A stretch of 10,345 nt of DNA, taken from NCBI GenBank assembly GCA_016292455.1, contig JAEDIL010000062.1, positions 1-10,345 of the forward strand, given 5' to 3'. Numbering within the stretch: position 1 is the stretch's first letter; each line of letters starts with the position of its first letter. Below are positions 1-8,464 of this stretch, in pieces. The notes under the pieces were generated by a model that was not told the origin of the DNA, did no database searches, and was given only the letters and a program-made list of their open reading frames with translations. The position numbers and the translations under genes are program-made. Source of the DNA: Clostridiaceae bacterium (lineage in GTDB: Bacteria; Bacillota; Clostridia; Oscillospirales; Acutalibacteraceae).

Positions 1-456
1 AACGTTGAAGAAAGCATCGAGAATGTTCTCGGCAGTGACACAGTGCTTTCGCTTACTCTTTCAGATGTCACAGAAAACAAATATATGTCGGTAAAATTTA
101 CAAAGATAGCGACAATTTATCCGGATAGTCTCGTATGGAATCTTGACACTGCTCTCAGAGTCTCGACAGATGGTAAAACCTATATTTTTGCAAATAATCC
201 TGATAAGCCGGTAGTTATCAGACCTGTCACATCTGTCGGCTATTACATCAAAATAAAGGCAACAAAGGACGGCGCTTCGAATAAGACAGAGTTTACCGGT
301 AATGCCCTCCCTCTTGAAATGAAATATATCAGATTCTATCCGAAAGATTTTTCAAAGCTGACAATTGAAAACCGGGATATTAAAATTGGTCGTTATCCGA
401 CTATGATTTTTACCAGTGAAGTCGATTTCGGTAAGGACAGAATACATATCGTATTT
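1..456 (+). other. Non-repetitive region upstream of the Ig-like array
   Basis: These first 152 visible residues lack the DNAGN, RTATI and LTFG signatures of the repeats. The stretch is rich in beta-forming residues (for example KYMSVKFTKIATIYP and KTYIFANN) and contains several hydrophobic strands, so it looks like the end of a folded beta domain. I do not recognise it. It could be the tail of the functional N-terminal domain or a diverged linking domain. Confidence 0.5.
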
Positions 457-3400
457 GACAAGGTTAAACCTACCGTTTCAGTTGAAGAGCCGGAAGCTGA
501 CAAAAAGGTTAACGGTTATTATACCTCTAACGTAAAACTCAAAATTAACGCCAATGACACTGATGATTATTCCGGACTTAAAGAAATCAGATATTGGGTC
601 AAGAGCAACGGAAATGAGACTGTTCCCGTAACTAAGATTTATGAATTCAGTGAAAATGACGGAATTAGAAATACTCTCGTTGAACCGAAAGAAGTTGTAA
701 TTGACGCTTCAAAGAACAACAGTGATAAAGTTGTTGTTTATGTACAGGCTGTTGACAGAGCGGGAAACGAATCGGCAATCAAAGAGGTTCCTCTTAAAAT
801 CTGCAACACAGCTCCGTCAGTTTCGCTGAAGTTTGATGATTCTCAGAATACCGAAGCAACCGGAAATTGGTATAACTTCGAAAGAACGGCAACGATTACC
901 GTTGTTGACCGTGCAGATGTATTTGATTCTGCTGCGGCTTCTGATGGATTTAAGTTTGCTGAAGGCTCATCCTCAGACTATGTGATAAGCGCATGGACAA
1001 ACAACGGAGACAACCATTCTGCGAACGTTACATTCAAGGGTGAGGGTACTTTCAATTGGGAGTATTCATATAAGAATAGTGTAGGTCTTTCAGCACAGGT
1101 GACTGCAATCGGCGAAAATGTATATTCTTTCGGACAGGATCTTACTGTTCCGAGTGGTAAACTTTCGGCTTCTTCAGATTCATTTGCTGAAAGCTGGAAC
1201 TCGCTTCTCGAAAAGCTTACTTTCGGACTATATTCAAAAAGTGCAGTATCTATCGTTTTGTCTGAATCATCAGACAACCTTTCAAATGTTCAGGAGCAGA
1301 GGACAGCATACTACCTTTCAACTTCTACAACCGCCATGAAGGAAAGCGATCTGATCAGCCTTTATAATGCAGGAAAGTTTTCTGCTGAGTCGGTTACTGT
1401 TGATTCTGACTCGCAGTTTGCCGTTTATGCACGTATTGTTGACAACGCAGGAAATGCACGCTTTATCGGAACCAAAGGAATCATCTATGATGTTACCGTC
1501 AGCAAAATTACTTTTGAAGCGGTTGATGTTGCAAACGAGAATTCTATGTACGGTGTAAACAATGTAAAGGAATACACCGTTTTAAGCGAAAGCGGCGAAG
1601 AGGAGACAATCAAGGGCATAAAGTACAAAGTGACCGCCAAAGACCTTAATGAAGACAGCAAAGAATCATACTCCGGAATCAATAGAATTGATTACAGAGT
1701 ATTCCTCGGAGGAACAACGGTCGGTTCTGTTGTTCAGAGCGGAACACTCTTCAGCTTTGACAAGAAGGATCCCGAAAAGGAAGAGCTTGTTTCTGAAAAG
1801 ACCTGTGACGTGATTATTGACGCTTCAAAGTGTAACGGCGAAAACGTTGTTCTTGAGGTTACCGTAACAGATAACGCCGGAAACAAAGTAACGAACACAA
1901 CCTCAATAAAGGAAATAAATCTTGATGTTATTACCGCAAAGGTTTCGATTAAAGGGAAGTCTGTTAAAACTGTCGGTGACTTCGGCTGGTATAGAGATAG
2001 TAGAGTAGCCACAATAACAATTACTGACAGAGCCTCCTGTTTTGTTGCGGAGGAGGCAAGAAATGCGATTAAGGTTGTCGGAACTGACCTGGAAGGAAAT
2101 CTGGTTGCCCTTTCAGATGAAGATCTTGAATTCGGCACATGGGAAAGCAATGGCGACGATCACACGATTACTGTGACCTTCGCCGGAGACGCTAATTATT
2201 CGTGGGGAATTGACGGCTACACTAACAAGGCGGGCAACAAGCTTATACTTTCAGAAGATAATTCAGATTACAGCGGAGAAACCCCGAGAAAATTTGCTGT
2301 TGATGCCAACAAACCGTCAGGTAGTGTCACCGTTGGCGGCTATACATGGGTGGATAAGCTGTTTTCAACAATAACCTTCGGAATCTACAGCCCGAAGAAA
2401 TTAAGTGTTTCGGCAACCAGCAGCGACAGTGTTTCGCCCACTAAGATTGAATACTACGTTTCAGAGCGTTCAAGCGCACTTTCTTTCCGTGAACTTGATT
2501 CAATTTACGATGACGGAAAAGACTTCGGCGAAACAGTGCCTGAACTAAAAGATGAGCAGCAGGCAACGGTTTATGTAAGAATTACCGATAACGCCGGAAA
2601 CTATACTTACGCATCTAGCGATGGCTTTGTTATTGACCCGACACAGACAGATCTTTCTGTATCGGCAATTGACGAAGCGAACAATAACGGCATTTACGGT
2701 ATTGCAGACCTCTCACCGTATACCGTTGACGGCGAGTCGGTCAACGGTATCAGAGTTTCAATTTCTGCTGAAGAAGCAGAAAATTCCGATGACAGCTATT
2801 CCGGAATCAAGAGCATTACATACGAGGTCAGCTCAGTAAGAAACAATGTCAGAGAAACCACTCAGTCCGGAACTCTTTATTCGTTTGACTACACCAGAAG
2901 CAACAAAGATGATTCAAACGGTGGAAAGCTTAAAATCAGCGAGGTTGCTTCTCATGAGACAACGATTCTTAATGAAGTTTTGAACATTGATGGCGCGCAT
3001 CCCACAAAGGATGAGCTTTGCAGAAGTTGGGCAGGGTGCTTTATCGTTGTTGTTGACGAAGAAAAGAATAACTCCTGCGCTACTGTTGTTGAAGTAACCG
3101 TCACGGACAATGCCGGAAATTCAAGGACAGAAAGCCTGAATCTTGACATTGACTATACTGCTCCGGCAATTGCGCTTGAATACAATAACAATGCATCTCA
3201 TAACGATACGTATTACGATGCTGCCCGAATTGCGACGCTTACTTTCACTGAAAGGCCGGATCACTTTGATTTGGAAGCTGCAAATAATAACATTCACATA
3301 ACTGCAAAAGATTATTCCGGAAACAATATTGAAGATGCTTATGAGATCGGTTGGCAAGAAAACATTGATTCCTATAATCCTGACAATTCGACCTTTGTTG

Positions 3401-6400
3401 CAACAATACGTTTCCTGAAAGATGCAAATTATACTCTGAAAGTTGTCGAAGAAGGAAATGTCGGCTATACAGACAAAGCAGGCAATACGGCAAGAAGTGT
3501 TTATGATGAATTCACCGTTGATACAGTAAATCCGACCGGAGTTATTACTGTGAACGAAAGTAGTTGGAGTGTATTCCTCAGCACAATCACTTTTGGCCTT
3601 TTTGACAAAGACAAGGCACAAATTGTGATTGAGGCTTTTGATGAAACTTCACCTGTCAAAATTGAATATGCTGTTTCCGACGGAATTTCTGAGGCACTTG
3701 ATTATGACAAGCTGGAATTCAGCGAATACACAGGTCCGTTTGAATTCGACAAAGATAAGCAGTTTGATATTTATGCAAAAATCACTGACTATGCATCTCA
3801 CTCGATTATAATCAACTCTGACGGTTACATTGTTGACAGAGAAGAATCCGTTCTGAGTGTTGTGGCCGAGGATGAAGCTAACGACAAGGGCATATACGGC
3901 TGTTCAGACGTAAAGCCGTATACCGTTGACGGAAATCCGGTTACGGGCATTAAGGTTGCAATCCGCGTTAACGAGGATGAGAAGGACACCGATGTATATT
4001 CGGGAATCAAGAAAATCTCATACGCAGTCAAATCTTCATACAAGGGCGCAGTTGTCACCACTCAGGAAGGAGTACTTTATTCCTTCGATTATGTCCGTGA
4101 TAAAGGCGAGAATTCTAATGGAGGAACGCTTGAAATCAGTGAAGTCGGTTCGTATGAAACGACAAAGCTTGAAAAAACATTCAGCAAGCAGCACGGAAGC
4201 TATCCGAAGAAGGAACAACTCCTTAACAACTGGGAAGGAGCAATCATTGTCGATGCGTACAAAAACAACAGTAGCGATACGGTTGTTGAAGTCACAGTTA
4301 CCGACAACGCAGGAAATGTCCGCACTGAAAAGCTTGCGCTTGACATCAATGTGACTGATCCTTTAATCAATGTCAGCTATGACAACAATGATGCAAAGAA
4401 TAAAAAGTATTTCAATGCTCAGAGGACTGCAACTGTTACAATTACTGAAAGAAGTAACCATTTCAGTTCCGAAAACGCAACGAACGGAATTGTCATAACG
4501 ACGAAGAACCTTAAGAAAGAAGATATTTCTGCTAAATTCAGAATCAACGAGTGGAAGGAAAACAAGAACGAGTTTGAGCCTGATAAGACAACTCATACCG
4601 CAACGATTGAGTATCTTGATGATGCAAACTATACGTTTGACATCAGCTATGTCGGTAGGTCAGGCAACCGGAACAAAGATGTAATTTACGCAGAAAATAC
4701 CGTTGCTGCCAATGAGTTTACTGTTGATACTGAGGCTCCTCAGGAAGCATCAGTATCGGTTAACACGCATATCTGGACAAAGCTCCTTGAGGTTCTCACA
4801 TTCGGGCTTTGTTCAAATTCAGAAGCAGACATTGAAATGTTTGCTTACGACATCATCAGCCCGGTGACCATTGAGTACTACAAGACAAACGATCCGGTAA
4901 TCAAGGATGAGTCTTTCCTTAACGAACAGAAATATGTTCCGTATAATGACAACAAAAAACCCGTTGTCAAATCCGATGAGCAGTTTGTTTACTATGTTAA
5001 GGTCACAGACTATGCCGGCAACTACAGATATATTAGTACGGACGGATATATTGTAGATCAGAAAGCTGCTGAAATTACCCTCGTTCCGGATGAAGCAAAC
5101 AAAAATGGTGTTTACGGCAATGATGTTAATGTAGAAATCAAGGTTAAGGATGGCGAGCCGTATTCCGGCATTGCGAGAATTGAATATTGGGTAATCAAAA
5201 ACCACAAGGAAGAAACCCAGAGAGAAGTTCTTTACTCCTTTGATTATACCCGTGAAGAGGGTGAAAACTGCAATTCCGGCGTTTTGAAGATTACTGACCT
5301 TGCCGCGGAAGAAAAGGATGAGAAGGTCTATTCCGGAAATGTCCCGACACAGAAGCAGCTCAGACAGAGCTGGAACAAAACGGTTACTGTTGACAGCGAC
5401 CTGAATAACAGCTGCGATGTTGAATTGTTCGTAGGCGTAACCGATAACGCTGGCAACTATTCCGAAAAAAGTCAGGTGCTTGATATTGATATTGTCGCAC
5501 CTGTAATCGATGTTACATATGATGAGACACGGAATGACAATGCGGTTGAGGGATACTTCACATCGAGAACTGCAACGGTAAAGATTACAGAGAGAACCCA
5601 CCACTTCGATGCAATCGCTGCAACTGAGGGCATTAAGATCATAGCAGTAGACGCCGAAGGAAATCCTGTCGAAAGCGGATATACAATTTTAGGCTGGAGC
5701 ACAGAGGAAGGTGAAACTCCCGACGAGGCGGTTCACACTGCAACAATTTCGTATGACAGTGATGCAAACTATACCTTCTCAATCGATTATACCGATAATG
5801 CAGATCATAAGAACGAAGGTGTCAACACCAACGACAGCGTTGCACCGTTTAAGTTCACTGTTGACTCAAACAAGCCGACTGGATCGATAACTGCAAAGTC
5901 TCTTAACACCGACAAGTCCTCAAGAGAGGAAACCTGGAACGACCTTGTTGAAAACCTCGTTTTCGGTTTCTGGTCGAACAAGAAGGTCTCTGTTTCAGGA
6001 ACCAGCCATGACGATACATCACCGATCATGAGCGTTGATTATTACATGCCTGTTTCAACAAATGCAAAAGACTTCAAGGCTATGCTTACCAGGGAAGAAC
6101 TTGATAAGGTTTCCGGATGGAAAGAATTTAATTCGCTTGACATCAAGGCAAACGCTCAGTTTGTTGTTTATCTCAGGATAACTGATAATGCGGGCAACTA
6201 CACCTATATCAGCACGAATGGTCTTCTTGTTGATGATACACATCCGCTTGAAGAATCGGTTGCTCCTGAAATTTCAGTTGAACCTGAGGTACCTGTCAAC
6301 GGAATCTATTCAAAGGATGTAAAGGTTTCAATCAAGGTTACCGATCCGGAAGTAAGCGGTGCTTATTCAGGCTTGAAGAATATACGTTATGCAGTATTTG

Positions 6401-8373
6401 ACAGAGACAGCAAGACCCCGAACAAGCCGACTCAGGAAGGAAAGCTCTTTACGTTCAATAATAAATCACCGAAGCAGTCAGAGCTTGTTCAGTCGTTCGA
6501 TGGAAAGATTGTTGTCAAGGCTTCAAAGAACAACAGCAACAACATTCAGATTGCCGTATATGCAACTGATAATTCCGGCAACTATGTTGATAATGTTCAG
6601 TCCGGTTCTCAGAGCTACACGGTAATAAAGATTGACAAGACTGCTCCCGTTGTAAATATTAGCTATGACAACAACAGAGCGGATTCAGGATACTACTTCA
6701 ATGCAAACAGAACGGCAACGATAAAGATTATTGAGCGCAACTTTGACCCTGCGGATGTTGAAATTACGACATCAAATACAGACGGAAAGCTTCCGATCCT
6801 CTCAGGCTGGAAGACGACAAAGGGAACTTATAACAAAGATGACACAGTTCACATTGCAACCCTTTCCTATACTGCTGACGGCGATTACAAATTTAACATT
6901 TCGTATACCGATAAGGCAGGACTGAAGGCGAAAGGCATTAACTACGGTTCATCGGTTGCTCCCGGGTCATTCACCGTTGACAAGACAGCCCCCAGAATCA
7001 ATGTAAGCTATGACAATAATGCATCGTCAAACGGAAATTATTATACTTCTGCAAGAACGGCAACTATTGTCATAAATGAGCATAATTTCTCAAGGAACAG
7101 AATCAACATTTCACTTTCTGCAACCAACGGTTCAGCAGGAGCTGCAGTGCCCGCAGTTAACGGTTGGTCAACATCTGGTAACAACCATGTTGCAACAATC
7201 CGCTATCCCGGAGATGCTCATTACGTGTTTGGAATTTCATATACCGACCTTGCCGGAAACAGAGCAAACTCATATGCCGGGGACAACTTCTATGTTGACA
7301 ACACCGACCCTGAGCTTGAAATCACAGGAGTTGAAAACAATTCCGCAAACGGTGATGTAGTTCGTCCGATCGTTACGGCTTCGGACACGAATTTTGATGA
7401 CGTCCGCGTGACTCTCGTTGGTGCAAACAGAGGTCAGACCAACGCCGATGGTTCATCAAAAGCAACGGAAAACGGAAAGACATTCACATTTGCTGACTTT
7501 GAAAGGAAGCAAAGCGTAGATGATATCTATACCCTTTCAGCCGTTGCTACGGATAAGGCCGGAAGAAGCACGAAAAAGACAATCAGTTTTTCTGTTAACC
7601 GTTTTGGTTCTGTTTACGCTGTTGATGAATTGACGAAGAAACTCAACGGAACCTATATTCAGGAGCAGCAGGATGTTGTTATTAATGAGATCAATGCCAA
7701 CAAGCTTTCAAAGATCAAGCTGACTCTTTTCAAGAATAACGAAACAATTACACTCAAAGAGGGAAGGGACTACACAATCGCTGTTACGGGCGGAAACGGA
7801 AGTTGGTATAAGTATGTATACACCATTTTCAAAGCAAACTTTGAAGATGACGGCGTTTATAAGCTCACCCTTCATTCTGAAGATGCAGCAGGAAATATTG
7901 CTGAAAACACGCTTGATACAAAGCAGACCGAAATCAACTTCGGTGTTGATAAGACTGTTCCGACAATCAATGTCAAGAATCTTGAAAGCGGAAAAACATA
8001 CCCGGTAGACAGCATTGATGTAATGCTTGCAGCATCAGATAACCTCAAACTTTCTAAGGTTTCTGTATTACTTGACGGGTCTGAATGTGCAAGCTGGAGC
8101 GAAACAGCACTTGAAGAAATTATTAACTCGGGTGACGATTTTACATTTGTTGTTGCCGGAGATTCAAAGGATGCTCATGAAGTCAAGATTATTGCAGTCG
8201 ATGCCGCCGGAAATAAATTTGAGCAGGACGTCAGCGATTTTTATGTAACCACCAATCTTTGGGTTCGTTATTTCAATAATAAGGCATTGTTCTTTGGATC
8301 AATAGCAGGTTTTGTTATTCTGATTGCTTTGGTTATTTTCCTTGTTATCTCAAAAAGAAAAAGAGAGAAATAA
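1..8373 (+). CDS. Giant Ig-like repeat surface protein, C-terminally membrane-anchored (5' end outside window)
   Basis: The frame is open from base 1 to the TAA at 8371-8373, giving at least 2790 residues. The GTG at 43 is a poor start: it has no Shine-Dalgarno, and the frame runs on upstream, so the N-terminus and any signal peptide are missing. The protein is a chain of bacterial Ig-like beta domains marked about twenty times by TDNAGN-like motifs. Order: non-repetitive part (residues 1-152), a lone C domain, five A-B-C super-repeats, two A domains, a three-part C-terminal cassette, one transmembrane helix (about 2763-2783) and a basic tail KRKREK. There is no LPxTG motif. Cysteines are rare, as expected of an exported Gram-positive protein. 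Proteins of this style in gut Clostridia are annotated as Ig-like repeat surface proteins; a stalk or adhesin role is inference. No catalytic domain is visible, but one could lie in the missing N-terminal part. Confidence 0.96.
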   Translation, partial: NVEESIENVLGSDTVLSLTLSDVTENKYMSVKFTKIATIYPDSLVWNLDTALRVSTDGKTYIFANNPDKPVVIRPVTSVGYYIKIKATKDGASNKTEFTGNALPLEMKYIRFYPKDFSKLTIENRDIKIGRYPTMIFTSEVDFGKDRIHIVFDKVKPTVSVEEPEADKKVNGYYTSNVKLKINANDTDDYSGLKEIRYWVKSNGNETVPVTKIYEFSENDGIRNTLVEPKEVVIDASKNNSDKVVVYVQAVDRAGNESAIKEVPLKICNTAPSVSLKFDDSQNTEATGNWYNFERTATITVVDRADVFDSAAASDGFKFAEGSSSDYVISAWTNNGDNHSANVTFKGEGTFNWEYSYKNSVGLSAQVTAIGENVYSFGQDLTVPSGKLSASSDSFAESWNSLLEKLTFGLYSKSAVSIVLSESSDNLSNVQEQRTAYYLSTSTTAMKESDLISLYNAGKFSAESVTVDSDSQFAVYARIVDNAGNARFIGTKGIIYDVTVSKITFEAVDVANENSMYGVNNVKEYTVLSESGEEETIKGIKYKVTAKDLNEDSKESYSGINRIDYRVFLGGTTVGSVVQSGTLFSFDKKDPEKEELVSEKTCDVIIDASKCNGENVVLEVTVTDNAGNKVTNTTSIKEINLDVITAKVSIKGKSVKTVGDFGWYRDSRVATITITDRASCFVAEEARNAIKVVGTDLEGNLVALSDEDLEFGTWESNGDDHTITVTFAGDANYSWGIDGYTNKAGNKLILSEDNSDYSGETPRKFAVDANKPSGSVTVGGYTWVDKLFSTITFGIYSPKKLSVSATSSDSVSPTKIEYYVSERSSALSFRELDSIYDDGKDFGETVPELKDEQQATVYVRITDNAGNYTYASSDGFVIDPTQTDLSVSAIDEANNNGIYGIADLSPYTVDGESVNGIRVSISAEEAENSDDSYSGIKSITYEVSSVRNNVRETTQSGTLYSFDYTRSNKDDSNGGKLKISEVASHETTILNEVLNIDGAHPTKDELCRSWAGCFIVVVDEEKNNSCATVVEVTVTDNAGNSRTESLNLDIDYTAPAIALEYNNNASHNDTYYDAARIATLTFTERPDHFDLEAANNNIHITAKDYSGNNIEDAYEIGWQENIDSYNPDNSTFVATIRFLKDANYTLKVVEEGNVGYTDKAGNTARSVYDEFTVDTVNPTGVITVNESSWSVFLSTITFGLFDKDKAQIVIEAFDETSPVKIEYAVSDGISEALDYDKLEFSEYTGPFEFDKDKQFDIYAKITDYASHSIIINSDGYIVDREESVLSVVAEDEANDKGIYGCSDVKPYTVDGNPVTGIKVAIRVNEDEKDTDVYSGIKKISYAVKSSYKGAVVTTQEGVLYSFDYVRDKGENSNGGTLEISEVGSYETTKLEKTFSKQHGSYPKKEQLLNNWEGAIIVDAYKNNSSDTVVEVTVTDNAGNVRTEKLALDINVTDPLINVSYDNNDAKNKKYFNAQRTATVTITERSNHFSSENATNGIVITTKNLKKEDISAKFRINEWKENKNEFEPDKTTHTATIEYLDDANYTFDISYVGRSGNRNKDVIYAENTVAANEFTVDTEAPQEASVSVNTHIWTKLLEVLTFGLCSNSEADIEMFAYDIISPVTIEYYKTNDPVIKDESFLNEQKYVPYNDNKKPVVKSDEQFVYYVKVTDYAGNYRYISTDGYIVDQKAAEITLVPDEANKNGVYGNDVNVEIKVKDGEPYSGIARIEYWVIKNHKEETQREVLYSFDYTREEGENCNSGVLKITDLAAEEKDEKVYSGNVPTQKQLRQSWNKTVTVDSDLNNSCDVELFVGVTDNAGNYSEKSQVLDIDIVAPVIDVTYDETRNDNAVEGYFTSRTATVKITERTHHFDAIAATEGIKIIAVDAEGNPVESGYTILGWSTEEGETPDEAVHTATISYDSDANYTFSIDYTDNADHKNEGVNTNDSVAPFKFTVDSNKPTGSITAKSLNTDKSSREETWNDLVENLVFGFWSNKKVSVSGTSHDDTSPIMSVDYYMPVSTNAKDFKAMLTREELDKVSGWKEFNSLDIKANAQFVVYLRITDNAGNYTYISTNGLLVDDTHPLEESVAPEISVEPEVPVNGIYSKDVKVSIKVTDPEVSGAYSGLKNIRYAVFDRDSKTPNKPTQEGKLFTFNNKSPKQSELVQSFDGKIVVKASKNNSNNIQIAVYATDNSGNYVDNVQSGSQSYTVIKIDKTAPVVNISYDNNRADSGYYFNANRTATIKIIERNFDPADVEITTSNTDGKLPILSGWKTTKGTYNKDDTVHIATLSYTADGDYKFNISYTDKAGLKAKGINYGSSVAPGSFTVDKTAPRINVSYDNNASSNGNYYTSARTATIVINEHNFSRNRINISLSATNGSAGAAVPAVNGWSTSGNNHVATIRYPGDAHYVFGISYTDLAGNRANSYAGDNFYVDNTDPELEITGVENNSANGDVVRPIVTASDTNFDDVRVTLVGANRGQTNADGSSKATENGKTFTFADFERKQSVDDIYTLSAVATDKAGRSTKKTISFSVNRFGSVYAVDELTKKLNGTYIQEQQDVVINEINANKLSKIKLTLFKNNETITLKEGRDYTIAVTGGNGSWYKYVYTIFKANFEDDGVYKLTLHSEDAAGNIAENTLDTKQTEINFGVDKTVPTINVKNLESGKTYPVDSIDVMLAASDNLKLSKVSVLLDGSECASWSETALEEIINSGDDFTFVVAGDSKDAHEVKIIAVDAAGNKFEQDVSDFYVTTNLWVRYFNNKALFFGSIAGFVILIALVIFLVISKRKREK
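457..810 (+). repeat. Lone C-type Ig-like domain (C0)
   Basis: About 118 residues begin at DKVKPTVSV and match the C domain of the later super-repeats: an NGYYTSNV strand, YSGLKEIRYWV, VIDASKNNS, then VYVQAVDRAGNES. It has no A or B partner in front of it, so the repeat array starts in mid-unit. Its SKNNS-(D/N) stretch resembles C5 (6235-6642) and C3 (3838-4356). Confidence 0.75.
811..1932 (+). repeat. Super-repeat 1 (A1-B1-C1)
   Basis: 374 residues. A1 (811-1140) carries RTATITVVDR. B1 (1141-1491) carries WNSLLEKLTFGLYS, then ARIVDNAGNARFIG. C1 (1492-1932) carries ANENSMYGVNNVKEYTV, YSGINRIDYRV, LFSFDKKDP and EVTVTDNAGN. This copy is more diverged than units 2-4: its A domain has DRADVF where later copies have ER..HF, and its C domain lacks the YSFDYxR insert. 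Confidence 0.85.
1933..3159 (+). repeat. Super-repeat 2 (A2-B2-C2), longest copy
   Basis: 409 residues. A2 (1933-2301) has RVATITITDRASCF. B2 (2302-2637) has WVDKLFSTITFGIYS, KIEYYVSER and RITDNAGNYTYASS. C2 (2638-3159) has DEANNNGIYG, PYTVDGESVNGIRV, YSGIKSITYEV, TQSGTLYSFDYTR, NGGKLKISEV and EVTVTDNAGNSRTE. C2 holds an insert of about 25-30 residues shared with C3 and, in part, C4. Confidence 0.88.
3160..4356 (+). repeat. Super-repeat 3 (A3-B3-C3)
   Basis: 399 residues. A3 (3160-3519) has RIATLTFTERPDHF and YTDKAGNTA. B3 (3520-3837) has WSVFLSTITFGLFD and SPVKIEYAVSD; its DNAGN motif is degenerate (DYASHS). C3 (3838-4356) has DEANDKGIYG, PYTVDGNPVTGIKV, TQEGVLYSFDYVR, NGGTLEISEV and EVTVTDNAGNVRTE. 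It is the closest copy to unit 2: 17 identical bases encoding PYTVDG lie at 2716-2732 and 3916-3932, exactly 1200 bases apart. Elsewhere synonymous sites have drifted. Confidence 0.88.
4357..5496 (+). repeat. Super-repeat 4 (A4-B4-C4)
   Basis: 380 residues. A4 (4357-4725) has INVSYDNND, RTATVTITERSNHF and DANYTFDISY. B4 (4726-5058) has WTKLLEVLTFGLCS, SPVTIEYYKTND and KVTDYAGNYRYIST. C4 (5059-5496) has DEANKNGVYG, YSGIARIEYWV, LYSFDYTREEGEN and GVTDNAGNYSEKS. C4 keeps the YSFDYTR...NSG.LKI insert but lacks the PYTVDG segment of C2 and C3. Confidence 0.87.
5497..6642 (+). repeat. Super-repeat 5 (A5-B5-C5)
   Basis: 382 residues. A5 (5497-5862) has RTATVKITERTHHF and DANYTFSIDYTDNADH. B5 (5863-6234) has WNDLVENLVFGFWS, SPIMSVDYYMP and RITDNAGNYTYIST. 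C5 (6235-6642) has VNGIYSKDVKV, YSGLKNIRYAV, TQEGKLFTFNNKSPKQ, KASKNNSNN and YATDNSGNY. C5 lacks the YSFDYxR insert and, with C0 and C1, represents the short form of the C domain. Confidence 0.87.
6643..7311 (+). repeat. Two tandem A-type domains without B and C (A6, A7)
   Basis: A6 (6643-6987) and A7 (6988-7311) follow directly, 115 and 108 residues long. Both open with (K)TAP followed by a SYDNN motif and share RTATI and SYTD. A6 has ERNFDP, the form I recall as usual in this family; A7 has EHNFSR. The repeat period therefore falls from about 380 residues to about 115 here. Each ends with a FTVDKTAP- or FYVDNTDP-like linker. Confidence 0.87.
7312..8250 (+). other. C-terminal Ig-like cassette, distinct from the A/B/C repeats
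   Basis: This segment has three parts. D1 (about 7312-7614) has VTASDTNFDDVRVTLVGANR and ends in SVNRFGSVY. D2 (about 7618-7962) has NGTYIQEQQDVVINE, LFKNNETITL and HSEDAAGNIAENTLDT. D3 (about 7963-8250) has NLESGKTYPVDSI, SDNLKLSKVSV and AVDAAGNKFEQDV. It leads straight into DFYVTTNLWVRYFNNK before the membrane helix. From memory, similar cassettes end other Ig-like repeat proteins of gut Clostridia, so this is probably a conserved anchor-proximal module. That recall could not be checked here. Confidence 0.7.
8287..8370 (+). other. C-terminal transmembrane anchor and basic tail
   Basis: About 21 uninterrupted hydrophobic residues (LFFGSIAGFVILIALVIFLV) precede SKRKREK and the stop codon. 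The positive-inside rule places the tail in the cytoplasm and the whole repeat array outside. There is no LPxTG-like motif ahead of the helix, so sortase attachment is unlikely and the protein should stay membrane-anchored. Confidence 0.88.
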
Positions 8374-8428
8374 GGCAAGAAAGGGCATTTCGGGATGATT
8401 TGCTGAATTATGACTGCTTTTTGCTGAG

Positions 8429-8464
8429 AGTAGGCGGCTGTCATTAGTCTGACAGCCGCTTACT
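8429..8464. repeat. Strong inverted repeat in the intergenic gap (GGCTGTC hairpin family)
   Basis: Arms 8429-8443 and 8450-8464 pair over 15 bp with a single G-T wobble and a 6-base loop (TTAGTC). The inner 10 bp, GCGGCTGTCA with TGACAGCCGC, are perfect. It lies 56 bases after the giant gene's stop. No T-tract follows directly on either strand; the nearest T run is at 8485-8490, so it is not a textbook intrinsic terminator. It could still end or stabilise the 3' end of the upstream mRNA. Its core recurs at 10211-10239. Confidence 0.8.

Noticed and set aside
4819..5604. A 261-codon open frame on the minus strand inside the giant gene
   Set aside because: It lies wholly antisense to the B4-C4-A5 repeat domains, has no recognisable domain, and its length follows from the biased codon use of the repeats. 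Other antisense frames, such as 3121-3621, are shadows for the same reason.
1..8373. Phase-variable simple-sequence tracts or frameshifts in the giant gene
   Set aside because: I found no long homopolymer or short tandem tract and the frame is intact throughout. Any variation would have to come from recombination between super-repeats.
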